NCBI GenBank assembly: GCA_964494505.1
Contig: CAZBRO010000011.1
Span: forward strand, 1-64,000
Source: CAIYRG01 sp964494505
GTDB lineage: Bacteria > Pseudomonadota > Alphaproteobacteria > Micropepsales > Micropepsaceae
Length of the DNA stretch: 64,000 nucleotides
Direction: 5' to 3'
Position 1 is the first letter of the stretch; each line of letters opens with the position of its first letter. A model generated the notes under the pieces. The model ran no database searches and was not told the origin of the DNA. It saw only the letters and a list, made by a program, of their open reading frames with translations. Position numbers and translations under genes: made by a program. Below, one piece after another: positions 1 to 9,711 of this stretch.

Positions 1-3000
1 TGAGCCAGGTGGTGACGCTTGCGAGCGGCGAATACAATCCGACCATCGATGCGGGTGTCTATCAGACGGCCACGATCGGGGATCGCGTGTGGGTGGATTC
101 CAACCACAACGGCGTTCAGGACACCGGCGAACCGAATGTTTCAGGGGTGGTGGTGGATTTGCTGGATTCGTCCGGCACGACGATCGGCGCCGAGACCACT
201 GACAGCAGCGGCAATTACCTTTTCGATGACCTGACTCCGGGCGCCTACAGCGTCCGGTTCGACCTGTCGACGCTTCCATCCGGCTATTCGCCCACCATCG
301 AGAACGCCGCGATTGCCACTTCGCTGACCGACAGTGACGCCAACCCGTCAACTGGTGCGACGGTCCAAACCGTACTGACCTCTGGTGAAGTCGATACGAG
401 TTGGGACATGGGCATCAGCGCCAATGTCGCCATCGACATCGAAAAGCTGGTGCACGGCGAATACACCGAACAGGGCGGCGGCGGAACCGAAGGCCTGACG
501 CCCGGCTTTTGGAAAACACACAGCGCGGCCGGCCCTGCTCCGTTGAGCGGGTGGCCGGAGACCGGCTATTCGCCGACGGACAGTTACGAGTCGATCTTCG
601 GCGTCGATGTGCCTGCTTTGACTCCGACGCTGATGGACGCGCTGAGCATCAATGGCGGCGGAGTCGATGCACTGCTTCGGCAGTCGGCCGCGGCCATTCT
701 CAACGCGTCTGACCCCTATATCGATTACCTCTACACCAAGGCGCAGATCATCGCGATGGTGCAGAACGCGTTCCTGACCGGCGATTACGACACTCCCAAG
801 AATCTGCTCGAAACCCAGAACCAACTCGGGGCCGATCTCAGCACGCCGTCCACCGGCTCCGCCGTCGTGATAACGCCTGACGTCGACGCTGATACCGGAC
901 CGGGACCGTTGATCCCGGTGGGTGGCACGGCGGTGTTCACCTATGTCGTCACCGATCCCGGCACCACGCCGCTCGGCAATGTCACGGTCAGCGACGACCG
1001 CATTCCGTCAAGCTCGATCCATTTCGTCGGTGGCGATACAAACGGCAATCATCTCCTCGATACCAATGAAACCTGGATCTACACGGCTTCGGAAACGGTC
1101 GGGTCCGGCGTGAATTACGTCAATATCGGCACCGCAACGGGCACCGATGTGGTTTCCCACACCACGGTTACGGACACAGATGCCGCCCACTATACAACCT
1201 CCCCGCTGCAGCAGTCGCTGGGCGATCGAGTGTGGCTGGACACGAACGCCAACGGCATCCAGGACGCGGGAGAAGTCGGTATTGCAGGCGTCACGGTACA
1301 GCTGAAGGACAGCACTGGCACGACCGTCCTTCAGACCACCACCACGGACGCCAACGGTAATTATCTGTTCGATGTGGCGGCCGGAAATTACGAGGTCACG
1401 GTCGTCACGCCGTCCGGCTATGCCGTCAGCCCGCAGAACCAAGGTACCAACGACAATATCGACAGCGACATTAGTCCGGTCAGCAAGACGACCGGAGTCA
1501 TCACGATATCGCCCGGCGAGCAGGACCTTAGCAACGACGCAGGGCTGTATCAGACGGCGAGCCTTGGCGACTTCGTCTGGGTCGATGCCAATCACAACGG
1601 CCTTCAGGACAGCGGCGAAGCGGGTCTTTCCGGCGCCACCGTCACCCTGATCGGGGGCGGCGCGGACGGGGTGATCGGAACGGGCGGGGACGACACCACC
1701 ACGGTCCAGACCACCGATTCCACCGGCCATTACCAGTTCACCGGTCTGACGCCGGGCGTCCAGTATCAGGTGCAGTTCTCCACGCCGTCGGGCTATCTCT
1801 TCACCACGCAGGATGTGGGCGCGAACGGCTCCGACACGGCGGATTCGGACGCCAACACCGCGACGGGCAAGAGCCAGGTGGTGACGCTCGCGAGCGGCGA
1901 ATACAATCCAACCATCGATGCGGGTGTCTATCAGCAGACCACGTCCTCTATCGGCGACAAGGTCTTCTGCGACGCCAACAGCAACGGTATCCAGGATGCC
2001 GGTGAAGGCGTTGTCGCGGGCGTGACCGTCAAACTGATCGGGTCGGGCGCGGACCATGCCTTCAATACCTCCGACGATGTCGTTCTGGCGACCACGACGA
2101 CCGACGTGAACGGCACCTATTCATTCACCGGTCTGACGGCGGGCCAATATGAGGTGCAGTTCGTGGCGCCCTCGGGCCACTCCCTGTCGCCTCAAGATCA
2201 GGGTGGGAACGATTCGCTCGATTCGGACGCCAATGTGACGACCGGCAAGACCGGTGTGATCACGCTCGGCAGCGGACAGGCGATCACCAACGTCGATGCC
2301 GGCGTCACGCCCATCGCAACCGAATTCAATTTCAGCGGTAATTCGGCAACCGATGGTGCGGATGGCAACATCCGCAGCTACTCCAGCGCCGGCATCGATG
2401 TAAATGTCAGTGCCTTCAGCGCCGACAAGGTAACGGGGGTGTTTAGCGCGGCCTATCTCGGCAGCTATGGCGGCGGGCTCGGCGTCACGGACGACACCGA
2501 ATCGGGCGCCAACAACACGCACACGATCGATAATGTCGGACAGAACAATTACGTGATGTTCGAGTTCGACCAGAACGTTGTGCTCGACAGCGCCTTCCTC
2601 GGCTATGTGGTTGGCGACAGCGACCTGCAGGTCTGGATCGGCAATTTCGCCGGCGCCTACGACAACCACATCACGCTGTCCAATTCCGTGCTGAGCAGCA
2701 TGGGTTTCACGGAGGTGAATGATACCACGCTGACCACCACCCGCACGGCGGACCTCAATGCCGGAGGGTACTCCGGCAATGTGATCGTGATCGCGGCCGA
2801 TACCACCGACACGTCGCCGGAAGATTATTTCAAGGTCCAGACGCTGGATGTCACCTCCTATGCGTGCAGCCTGCAATTGATGGCTCAGCTTGGAGACCGC
2901 GTTTGGCTGGATGCGAACGCGAACGGTATCCAGGATTCGGGCGAAGCCGGTGTTGCCGGGGTGACGGTGAAACTGCTCGGGGCCGGCGTGGACAACACGT

Positions 3001-6000
3001 TCGGCACCTCCGACGACGTTGTTCTGGCGACCACCACCACGGACGTGAATGGCGGCTATGCCTTCACCAACCTCAATCCCGGTTCCTACCAGGTCCAGTT
3101 CGTGGCGCCCTCGGGCTATTCCGTGTCGCCGCAGGATCAGGGTGCCAATGACGCCACCGATTCGGATGCCAACATCACGACGGGCAAGAGCCAGGTCGTG
3201 ACGCTGACCGCCGGTCAGACCAACAACACCATCGACGCAGGTCTCTATCAGAAGGCAGCGCTCGGCGATTTCGTCTGGAACGACGCGAACGGCAATGGAA
3301 TACAGGATAGCGGCGAGACCGGAATCGCCAACGTCGCCGTTGCGCTCATTGGCGCAGGCGCGGACGGCAATTTCGGCACCGCCGACGACGTGACGGTGGC
3401 CACCACCACGACCGGTACGGGGGGTGCCTATTCCTTCACGAACCTGACGCCGGGCTCCTACGAAGTGAAATTCACCGCGCCCAGCGGCTACGCCTTCAGC
3501 CCGTCACTGCAGGGCACGAATGGCGCCATCGATTCCAATGCCGGCAGCGGCGGCGTCACCGCGCCCGTAACGCTGGTATCGGGTCAGACCGACAATACTA
3601 TCGATGCGGGGCTGTACCACGCGACCGGCGATCTTTCGATCACCAAGACCGACGGCTTGACGTCGGTGCAGGTCGGCCAGACCGTCACGTACACGATTGT
3701 CGCGAGCAACACCGGCCCGCAAAACGCCATCGGGGCAATCATTCAGGACAGTGTGTCGAGCCAGCTGACCAATGTGAGCTGGACCAGCACGGCCAGCGGC
3801 GGCGCCTCGGGCAACGATGCGAGCGGCACCGGAAGCATCAACGATACGGTCAACCTGACTGCCGGCGGCAGCATCACCTATCACGTGACGGGCACGGTTA
3901 CTGACACGCTTTCCGACTTCGGCGCCGGCACCAACAACACCAATCTCGGCCAGAGCATCACGATCAACGGCGTCAAGGCCGAAGCCTTTTACGTTAGTGG
4001 CACCAGCCTGGTTTCCACCAACACCGTGCTGTGGGAACGCGACGTCACCGACGACCATGGCATCGGCGTGTGGTCGAACGGCGAACCCGATCCGATCGCC
4101 AATGGCGGCGACGTCAACGAGATCAGCAACCAGCTCAACAACGACGTCATCAGGCTCACCAAGCCGACTGCCCAGACCTGGACCTCGTTGTGGGTGTCCT
4201 CGCTCGATTCCGGCGGGTCGGGCTCGGCCGAGATGGGAACGCTGTACTGGTCGAATTCGGCAACGCCGAACCTTTCGACGCTGACCACCAAATTCACCTT
4301 CCACTATGGCGATTTCGGTCCCAACGTCGAAGAAGGCGATGTGCTCAGCCTGTTGCCTTCGGGCTTCGATTCTTCCGCGCAATATCTGTTCTGGGTCGCC
4401 GGTCCCAATCCAGCCGGCACCAACAACGACTATCTGTTCTGGAAGGCAACGACGAGCGCCACCTCGCTGACCAACACGGCGACCATAACAGCGCCTTCGG
4501 GCTTCACCGACACGAATACCGCCAACAACAGCGCGACAGACACGGACACCATCGCGCACACCGCAAGCCTCGGCGATTTCGTGTGGAACGATGCCAACGC
4601 CAACGGTATTCAGGACGCGGGCGAGACCGGAATCGCGGGCGTCACCGTCAAGCTGCTCGACTCCACCGGGACGAACGTCCTTGCGACGACGACCACCGAT
4701 GCGAACGGCCTCTATCACTTCACCAACCTGAACGCCGGTTCGTATGACGTGCAGTTCGTGGCGCCATCGGGCTACAGCATTGCGCCGCAGAACCAGGGCA
4801 CCAACGACGCGATCGATTCGGACGCCGATCTGACGACCGGCAAGACCCAGGTCGTGACGCTGACGGCGGGCCAGTCTAACAACACTGTCGATGCGGGCCT
4901 GTACCAGAAGGCGGCGATCGTCAGCACCGTGTGGTGCGACCATGACAGCGACGGCATCCAAGATGTAGGTGAGACCGGCATCGCGGGTATCACCGTGAAA
5001 CTCATGGGCGCGGGCGCCGACAAGGTGTTCGGCACCGCTGATGATGCAACGCTCGCCACCACGCTCACGGATGCGAACGGCCAGTATTCTTTCACCGGCC
5101 TGACGCCGGGCTCCTATGAAGTGAAGTTCGCGGCTCCGAGCGGCTTCTCGTTCACGACGCAGAACGCCGGGAGCAATGACGCGCTCGATTCCGACGTCAA
5201 CAGCAGGGGCGTCACCGCGCCGGTGACACTGGTTTCCGGTGAAACCGACACCACGGTGGATGCGGGTATTGCGGCAATCCACGCGGTGTTCGATCTCAGC
5301 GGCAATTCCGCGACCGACGGCACCGACGGCAACATCCGTTCCTTCACCCAGTCCGGCATCTCGGTGCATGCGAGCGCCTTTGCCGAAAATCAGACCACGG
5401 GTGCATGGAGCACAGCCTATCTCGGCAGCTATGCGGGCGGCCTTGGCGTCACGGACGACACGGAATCGGGCGCCAACAACACCCACACGGTCGACAACAC
5501 GGGCGGCCAGAACAACTATGTCCTGTTCGAGTTCAATCAGAACGTCGTGCTGGATAAGGCTTTCCTCGGCTACGTGTCGGGCGACAGCGATCTGCAGGTC
5601 TGGATCGGCAATTTCACCGACGCCTACAACAACCACCTGACGCTGAGCGACACGGTTCTCAGCGACATGGGCTTCACGCAGGTCGACGACACCACGCTCT
5701 CGACCACGCGCTGGTCGGACCTCAACCCCAATGGGTTCTCCGGCAATGTCATCGTGATCGCGGCCGACACCACCGACACGACGCCTGATGATTTCTTCAA
5801 AGTCCTCAATCTCGATGTCACCAGCATGGCTTGCGACGTGCCAAGCGCGCACATCAGCGACAAGGTGTGGTGCGATTCAAACCGCAACGGCGTTCAGGAC
5901 TCGGGCGAAACCGGCGTCGCTGGCGTCTGCGTGAACCTCAAGGACTCGAATGGCGTCATCGTGGACAGCACGACGACGGACGCGAACGGCAACTACCATT

Positions 6001-7403
6001 TCGACGTGACGCCCGGGAGCTACACGGTCAATGTCGTGGCGCCCGATAATTACGGCTTCACCGGCGAGAACAAGGGGGGCAACGACGCCACCGACAGCGA
6101 CGTGAATGCGAGCGGCGTGTCCGCTTTCATCAGTCTTGCCGCCGGTCAAACCGACAACACCGTAGACGCCGGCCTTTATCTCCAGACTCTGTTCACCGGT
6201 TCCTCAAGCAGCACCCTCCCCTCCAACTATGACAATCTGGACTACACCGGCACGGGCAATTTCGTCGGGACCGGCAATGCGCTCAACAACTCCATCAGTG
6301 GCGGTGCCGGCAACGATACGCTGGATGGATCGGCGGGAGCCGACACGCTCATCGGCGACAAGGGTAACGACACCTATATCATCGACAATGCCGGTGACAG
6401 CGTGGTCGAGAACTCGGGCGGGGGAACGGACACCGTCAAGACGGCGCTCGCGAGCGAGACACTGGACGCCAATGTCGAGAACCTGATCTACACCGGCTCG
6501 GGTGCGTTTGCCGGTACCGGCAACGGGCTCAACAATTCGATCACCGGCGGCGCGGGCAACGATACGCTCGACGGCGGCGCGGGGGCGGACAGCCTGACGG
6601 GCGGCGCCGGCAACGACACCTATGTTGTCGACAATGCGGGCGATGTCGTCACCGAAGCCGCGAGCGCCGGTACCGACACGGTCCTGACCACGCTCTCGAG
6701 CTATACGCTCGGGGCCAATGTGGAAAACCTGACCTTTACGGGCTCGGGTGGCTTCTCGGGCACCGGCAACGCGCTGAACAATGTGCTCACGGGCGGTTCG
6801 GGCGCCAACACGCTCGACGGCGGCGCGGGAGCCGACACGATGGCGGGTGGGGCGGGCAACGACACTTACGTGGTCGACAACGCCGGCGATGTTGTCACCG
6901 AGAATTCGGGCCAGGGCACGGACACGGTGAACACCACGCTCGCCAGCTACACGCTCGGGGCCAATCTCGAGAACCTGGTCTACACCGGCAGCACGAAGAT
7001 TACCGGAACCGGGAACAGCGCCGCCAACTCCCTCACGGGCGGCGCCGGGGCGGATACGCTTGCCGGCGCCGGCGGCGCAGATTCGCTGACCGGCGGCGGC
7101 GGCGCCGACCGCTTCGTGTTCAGCGCCTCCGACTTTGGATCGGCCGACGAGATCACGGATTTCAGCCATTCACAGGCCGACAAGATCGACCTGTCCGCGA
7201 TCGACGCGAATACGAGCATCTCCGGCGACCAAGCCTTCACGTTCATCGGCACCGGCGGGTTCACCCATGTCGCGGGCCAGTTGCATTATTCCGGAAGCGG
7301 TCCCCTGATGCTGTCAGGCGACACGAACGGCGACGGCATTGCCGACTTCACGATCAAGGTCGATACCAGCATTGGTCTGGTGTCGGGAGACTTCATACTC
7401 TGA
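1..7403 (+). CDS. Giant SdrD-B repeat / RTX secreted protein (5' end outside window)
   Basis: The frame is open from base 3, so the gene starts before the window; at least 2,465 residues are visible. Nine SdrD-B-like modules open with variants of GDxVWxDxNxNGxQDxGE, near nt 75, 1219, 1564, 1951, 2890, 3262, 4570, 4916 and 5855. Between them lie a domain with the TPGFWKTH motif (nt 500-830), two copies of a roughly 180-residue module (nt 2320-2860 and 5280-5825) and a DUF11-like stretch (nt 3640-4550). The C-terminus from nt 6205 carries four RTX cassettes (GGAGNDTLDGG, GNDTYVVDNAGD) and a serralysin-like tail ending in DFIL. These features indicate export by a type I secretion system and calcium-dependent folding at the cell surface or outside. 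An adhesin or surface-layer role is inferred. No secretion genes are in the window. Confidence 0.9.
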   Translation, partial: SQVVTLASGEYNPTIDAGVYQTATIGDRVWVDSNHNGVQDTGEPNVSGVVVDLLDSSGTTIGAETTDSSGNYLFDDLTPGAYSVRFDLSTLPSGYSPTIENAAIATSLTDSDANPSTGATVQTVLTSGEVDTSWDMGISANVAIDIEKLVHGEYTEQGGGGTEGLTPGFWKTHSAAGPAPLSGWPETGYSPTDSYESIFGVDVPALTPTLMDALSINGGGVDALLRQSAAAILNASDPYIDYLYTKAQIIAMVQNAFLTGDYDTPKNLLETQNQLGADLSTPSTGSAVVITPDVDADTGPGPLIPVGGTAVFTYVVTDPGTTPLGNVTVSDDRIPSSSIHFVGGDTNGNHLLDTNETWIYTASETVGSGVNYVNIGTATGTDVVSHTTVTDTDAAHYTTSPLQQSLGDRVWLDTNANGIQDAGEVGIAGVTVQLKDSTGTTVLQTTTTDANGNYLFDVAAGNYEVTVVTPSGYAVSPQNQGTNDNIDSDISPVSKTTGVITISPGEQDLSNDAGLYQTASLGDFVWVDANHNGLQDSGEAGLSGATVTLIGGGADGVIGTGGDDTTTVQTTDSTGHYQFTGLTPGVQYQVQFSTPSGYLFTTQDVGANGSDTADSDANTATGKSQVVTLASGEYNPTIDAGVYQQTTSSIGDKVFCDANSNGIQDAGEGVVAGVTVKLIGSGADHAFNTSDDVVLATTTTDVNGTYSFTGLTAGQYEVQFVAPSGHSLSPQDQGGNDSLDSDANVTTGKTGVITLGSGQAITNVDAGVTPIATEFNFSGNSATDGADGNIRSYSSAGIDVNVSAFSADKVTGVFSAAYLGSYGGGLGVTDDTESGANNTHTIDNVGQNNYVMFEFDQNVVLDSAFLGYVVGDSDLQVWIGNFAGAYDNHITLSNSVLSSMGFTEVNDTTLTTTRTADLNAGGYSGNVIVIAADTTDTSPEDYFKVQTLDVTSYACSLQLMAQLGDRVWLDANANGIQDSGEAGVAGVTVKLLGAGVDNTFGTSDDVVLATTTTDVNGGYAFTNLNPGSYQVQFVAPSGYSVSPQDQGANDATDSDANITTGKSQVVTLTAGQTNNTIDAGLYQKAALGDFVWNDANGNGIQDSGETGIANVAVALIGAGADGNFGTADDVTVATTTTGTGGAYSFTNLTPGSYEVKFTAPSGYAFSPSLQGTNGAIDSNAGSGGVTAPVTLVSGQTDNTIDAGLYHATGDLSITKTDGLTSVQVGQTVTYTIVASNTGPQNAIGAIIQDSVSSQLTNVSWTSTASGGASGNDASGTGSINDTVNLTAGGSITYHVTGTVTDTLSDFGAGTNNTNLGQSITINGVKAEAFYVSGTSLVSTNTVLWERDVTDDHGIGVWSNGEPDPIANGGDVNEISNQLNNDVIRLTKPTAQTWTSLWVSSLDSGGSGSAEMGTLYWSNSATPNLSTLTTKFTFHYGDFGPNVEEGDVLSLLPSGFDSSAQYLFWVAGPNPAGTNNDYLFWKATTSATSLTNTATITAPSGFTDTNTANNSATDTDTIAHTASLGDFVWNDANANGIQDAGETGIAGVTVKLLDSTGTNVLATTTTDANGLYHFTNLNAGSYDVQFVAPSGYSIAPQNQGTNDAIDSDADLTTGKTQVVTLTAGQSNNTVDAGLYQKAAIVSTVWCDHDSDGIQDVGETGIAGITVKLMGAGADKVFGTADDATLATTLTDANGQYSFTGLTPGSYEVKFAAPSGFSFTTQNAGSNDALDSDVNSRGVTAPVTLVSGETDTTVDAGIAAIHAVFDLSGNSATDGTDGNIRSFTQSGISVHASAFAENQTTGAWSTAYLGSYAGGLGVTDDTESGANNTHTVDNTGGQNNYVLFEFNQNVVLDKAFLGYVSGDSDLQVWIGNFTDAYNNHLTLSDTVLSDMGFTQVDDTTLSTTRWSDLNPNGFSGNVIVIAADTTDTTPDDFFKVLNLDVTSMACDVPSAHISDKVWCDSNRNGVQDSGETGVAGVCVNLKDSNGVIVDSTTTDANGNYHFDVTPGSYTVNVVAPDNYGFTGENKGGNDATDSDVNASGVSAFISLAAGQTDNTVDAGLYLQTLFTGSSSSTLPSNYDNLDYTGTGNFVGTGNALNNSISGGAGNDTLDGSAGADTLIGDKGNDTYIIDNAGDSVVENSGGGTDTVKTALASETLDANVENLIYTGSGAFAGTGNGLNNSITGGAGNDTLDGGAGADSLTGGAGNDTYVVDNAGDVVTEAASAGTDTVLTTLSSYTLGANVENLTFTGSGGFSGTGNALNNVLTGGSGANTLDGGAGADTMAGGAGNDTYVVDNAGDVVTENSGQGTDTVNTTLASYTLGANLENLVYTGSTKITGTGNSAANSLTGGAGADTLAGAGGADSLTGGGGADRFVFSASDFGSADEITDFSHSQADKIDLSAIDANTSISGDQAFTFIGTGGFTHVAGQLHYSGSGPLMLSGDTNGDGIADFTIKVDTSIGLVSGDFIL

Positions 7404-7412
7404 GCCGCGGCC

Positions 7413-7436
7413 GGCGGGTGAAACAACTCACCCGCC
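7413..7436. terminator. Bidirectional terminator-like hairpin between convergent genes
   Basis: A perfect 9-bp stem, GGCGGGTGA (7413-7421) and TCACCCGCC (7428-7436), encloses a 6-base loop between the stops of the giant RTX gene and the MoaD-like gene. The right arm is also the stop codon and last codons (Gly-Gly) of the MoaD-like gene. No long T-run follows in either direction, so strength is uncertain. Confidence 0.6.
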
Positions 7437-7685
7437 GCTCAGAGCCTGTACGATCTGGATGGAATCCGCAGGCTCCAGCGGGCGGAGAATGTCGAAGGTC
7501 TGCTCGCCATTGATGAAGACGCGGATGTGCTGCCGGACTTTGTCCTGCTCGTCGATCATGCGAAACCGCAAGCCCGGATAAGTCCGGTCGAGATCGGCCA
7601 GCACCTCGCCAAGCGTCGCGCCCTTAGCGTCCACTTCGCGCGCCCCCGTATAGGACCGGAGCGGTGTCGGAATCAGCACCTTCAT
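7428..7685 (-). CDS. MoaD/ThiS family ubiquitin-fold protein
   Basis: This 85-residue protein starts MKVLIPTPLRSYTG and ends in the Gly-Gly tail of the MoaD/ThiS sulfur-carrier family (QALSGG). In that family the terminal glycine is adenylated by a MoeB/ThiF-type enzyme and converted to thiocarboxylate, so the intact tail suggests a working carrier. No molybdopterin or thiamine gene lies nearby. It follows the BNR-repeat gene in the same direction after a 32-base gap, so the two are probably one operon. The partner reaction is unknown. ATG 7685 was chosen because the family fold begins there; the frame is open further upstream but overlaps the neighbouring gene. Confidence 0.85.
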   Translation of the reverse strand: MKVLIPTPLRSYTGAREVDAKGATLGEVLADLDRTYPGLRFRMIDEQDKVRQHIRVFINGEQTFDILRPLEPADSIQIVQALSGG

Positions 7686-7717
7686 CGGCCGTTTCTCATG
7701 CGAGCCGGGCCGTGTCC

Positions 7718-8941
7718 CTACGCTATCTCGGCGGCTTCCACGGCATAGATCTCCGGGAGGTGCTGCGCGATCGGCGCCCAGCGCGCGCCCTCGTCCCGGC
7801 TCATCCAGACTTCGCCGCTGGTGGTGCCGAAATAAAGGCCGACCGGATCCTTCGCATCCGCCGTCATGGCCTGGCGCTTGACCGTCCACCAGGCCTGGCT
7901 CTCCGGCAGTCCCGCATCAAGCCGCTGCCAGGTCTTGCCGCCGTTCTTCGAGCCATAGACGCAAGGCGCGCCGTCGGGGCTCGTACGCGGCCACACGCCG
8001 CCGCCATCCATCGGGAATACCCACAGCGCGTCCGCATTGCGCGGGTGGACCACCATGGGAAAGCCGACATCGCCCACCTTCTTGGGCATCTTCATCCCGA
8101 TGCGAACCCATTCTGTGCCCGGGCGGTCGAGCCGGTAGATGCCGCAATGATTCTGCTGATACAGCCGGTCGGGATTGCTGGGCGCGATACGCATGCAATG
8201 CGGATCGTGGAACATGATGTTCTTGGGATCGAAGCCTTCGACGACCTGCAATCCCTCCACGAGCGGCGCCCAGGTGCGGCCCGCATCAAGCGATTCGTGC
8301 ACGCCGCCGCTCGACATCGCCATATACATGTGGCCGGGATCGCGCGGATCGATTCCGATTGAATGCATTTTCGGCCCGTCCGGGGTGCCGTCCTGCTCGC
8401 TCCCCATCCAGGCCCGGTATTGCGAATCGTCATTGACCGTGCCGTAGGGCGCCCAGGTCACGCCCCCGTCCTCGGAGCGGAACAACCCTTGCGGGGAAGT
8501 ACCTGCGTACCAGACATTCGGCTCGCTCTCATGTCCGGGCGTCAGCCAGAACGTGTGCTTCACAGTCCGCCCCTTTGCGCCATCGGCGGCCTTCGCAAAA
8601 GCCGGCGGTCGAGCGGATTCCGTCCAGGTGCGGCCGAAATCGACGGAGCGGTGGATGGTCGGGCCAAGATGGCCAGTGCTTGTCGCCGCAATCAGGGTTT
8701 TACCGTCGCGGGGATCGAGCACGAGATGATTGACGATCTGCCCAAGAAAGTGAGGGCCGTCGGCGCGCCAATTCTTGCGCGCCGGATCGGCGCGATAAAG
8801 CCATGCGCCTTTGCGCGTGCCTACCAGCAACAGCACTGTCGGCTGTTTCGCCGGCCGTGCCGCAGTTTTGTGGGTCTTGCGCTTTGCAGCGGGCGGTTTC
8901 CTTTTGGCCGGTGAAGCCTTCTTCTTGACGGTGCGTGCCAT
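7718..8941 (-). CDS. BNR/Asp-box beta-propeller protein (sialidase-like fold)
   Basis: The 407-residue protein has repeated Asp-box/BNR signatures (SxDxGxTW-like, for example SVDFGRTW, SEDGGVTW, SLDAGRTW, SKNGGKTW, SRDEGARW), which mark a beta-propeller of the sialidase/VPS10 type. The start at 8941 is preceded by GAGGAGAGAAG, a strong ribosome-binding site. The first 33 residues are an unusual Lys/Ala/Pro-rich tail (MARTVKKKASPAKRKPPAAK and on), like a histone H1 tail, with no signal peptide, so a cytoplasmic location is likely. Catalytic sialidase residues are not evident, so enzyme activity is not claimed. It heads a two-gene operon with the MoaD-like gene. Confidence 0.8.
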   Translation of the reverse strand: MARTVKKKASPAKRKPPAAKRKTHKTAARPAKQPTVLLLVGTRKGAWLYRADPARKNWRADGPHFLGQIVNHLVLDPRDGKTLIAATSTGHLGPTIHRSVDFGRTWTESARPPAFAKAADGAKGRTVKHTFWLTPGHESEPNVWYAGTSPQGLFRSEDGGVTWAPYGTVNDDSQYRAWMGSEQDGTPDGPKMHSIGIDPRDPGHMYMAMSSGGVHESLDAGRTWAPLVEGLQVVEGFDPKNIMFHDPHCMRIAPSNPDRLYQQNHCGIYRLDRPGTEWVRIGMKMPKKVGDVGFPMVVHPRNADALWVFPMDGGGVWPRTSPDGAPCVYGSKNGGKTWQRLDAGLPESQAWWTVKRQAMTADAKDPVGLYFGTTSGEVWMSRDEGARWAPIAQHLPEIYAVEAAEIA

Positions 8942-8994
8942 CTCTTCTCTCCTCGACATGGCGCCACGATAACCAGAGCGCCTGAGCTGTAAAA

Positions 8995-9052
8995 CCCCCT
9001 CTGCCCACAGGGGGAAGGGGCAGGGCCGGGGAAGTTCTCCCCACCCCAGCAT
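8995..9052. repeat. GC-rich intergenic palindromic sequence
   Basis: This 58-base stretch between divergent genes has interleaved C- and G-runs (CCCCCTCTGCCCACAGGGGG, then GGGGCAGGGCCGGGG and TTCTCCCC) that can form hairpins. It resembles the palindromic intergenic repeats elsewhere in the window but is not a copy of any of them. It may be a dispersed repeat or a structured leader. Confidence 0.4.
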
Positions 9053-9194
9053 TGGGCGCATGCATGTAAGCGAGTCGCTCAGCCTTCAAGGTCGGGCCAC
9101 GAAAATATCTGCGCAAAATTTTGCCGGTGAACAGCCGCACTATCCATCCAGCGACCCCACATCTTCCGGTGCGAACCGAAGCCAAGGAGATCCG

Positions 9195-9602
9195 ATGGGC
9201 CGCTACACCAAGAAACGCAGTACCGCCGAAAAGTTAAACGAGGCCACAGCCGAAGCGGCTCACGTCCTGACGGGCGCACTCGCCGTCTACGGCGACGTTC
9301 TGAAGGCCTATGTGCGCGATGCGGGACAATCGAAGGATTACGACGAATGCCAGAGCCTGCTCGAAACCGCGCGCGGGCTGGTCAAGCCCATGGTGCGGCT
9401 CTCCGAGGCTCTTGCTCAGGTGAAGGGCGAGGTACGGCAGAAGATTTTGGTCGAACGCGTAGCGAAAAGCACCGAAATCGCACCGGAATCTGCCCCAAAT
9501 AAACCCGCGCAAGAGGTGCAAAACCCCGCACTTTTGCTGGAAAATCCTGAAGGCGGTGCGCCCAACCCGGTGGGGGGAGGGGGGGGAGGGGGGAATGCGT
9601 GA
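9195..9602 (+). CDS. Hypothetical protein with helical core and glycine-run tail
   Basis: The 135-residue product is not recognised. ATG 9195 follows AAGGAG with good spacing. The first 90 residues look helical and charged (MGRYTKKRSTAEKLNEATAE and on, with RGLVKPMVRLSEALAQVKGE). No signal peptide or membrane segment is visible. The C-terminus (from about residue 115) is Pro/Asn/Gly-rich and ends GGGGGGGNA, encoded by an almost pure G tract at 9571-9597. That tract could be slippage-prone, so the real C-terminus may vary. It precedes the DGPF/sigma block on the same strand. Confidence 0.6.
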   Translation: MGRYTKKRSTAEKLNEATAEAAHVLTGALAVYGDVLKAYVRDAGQSKDYDECQSLLETARGLVKPMVRLSEALAQVKGEVRQKILVERVAKSTEIAPESAPNKPAQEVQNPALLLENPEGGAPNPVGGGGGGGNA

Positions 9603-9711
9603 AAAATCTGCGGGGCCAAGGCCACGAAAATATTCGCCTCGTGTCGATATGGCCGGACCCCATTCGTCGTTGGAGTAGAGCCGCGTTTGGCCGGCTCCGG
9701 ACAAGAGGGAG

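Noticed and set aside
3504..5852. 782-codon open frame on the minus strand inside the giant RTX gene
   Set aside because: It lies opposite repeat-coding DNA with strong GC codon bias; its Arg/Val/Gly-rich translation has no domain and mirrors the sense repeats. The same applies to minus-strand frames at 1008-2057, 2121-2876 and 6204-7169.
6205..7130. Tandem repeats that could suggest a CRISPR array
   Set aside because: Repeats are in frame, encode RTX nonapeptides and have no regular spacers or cas genes.
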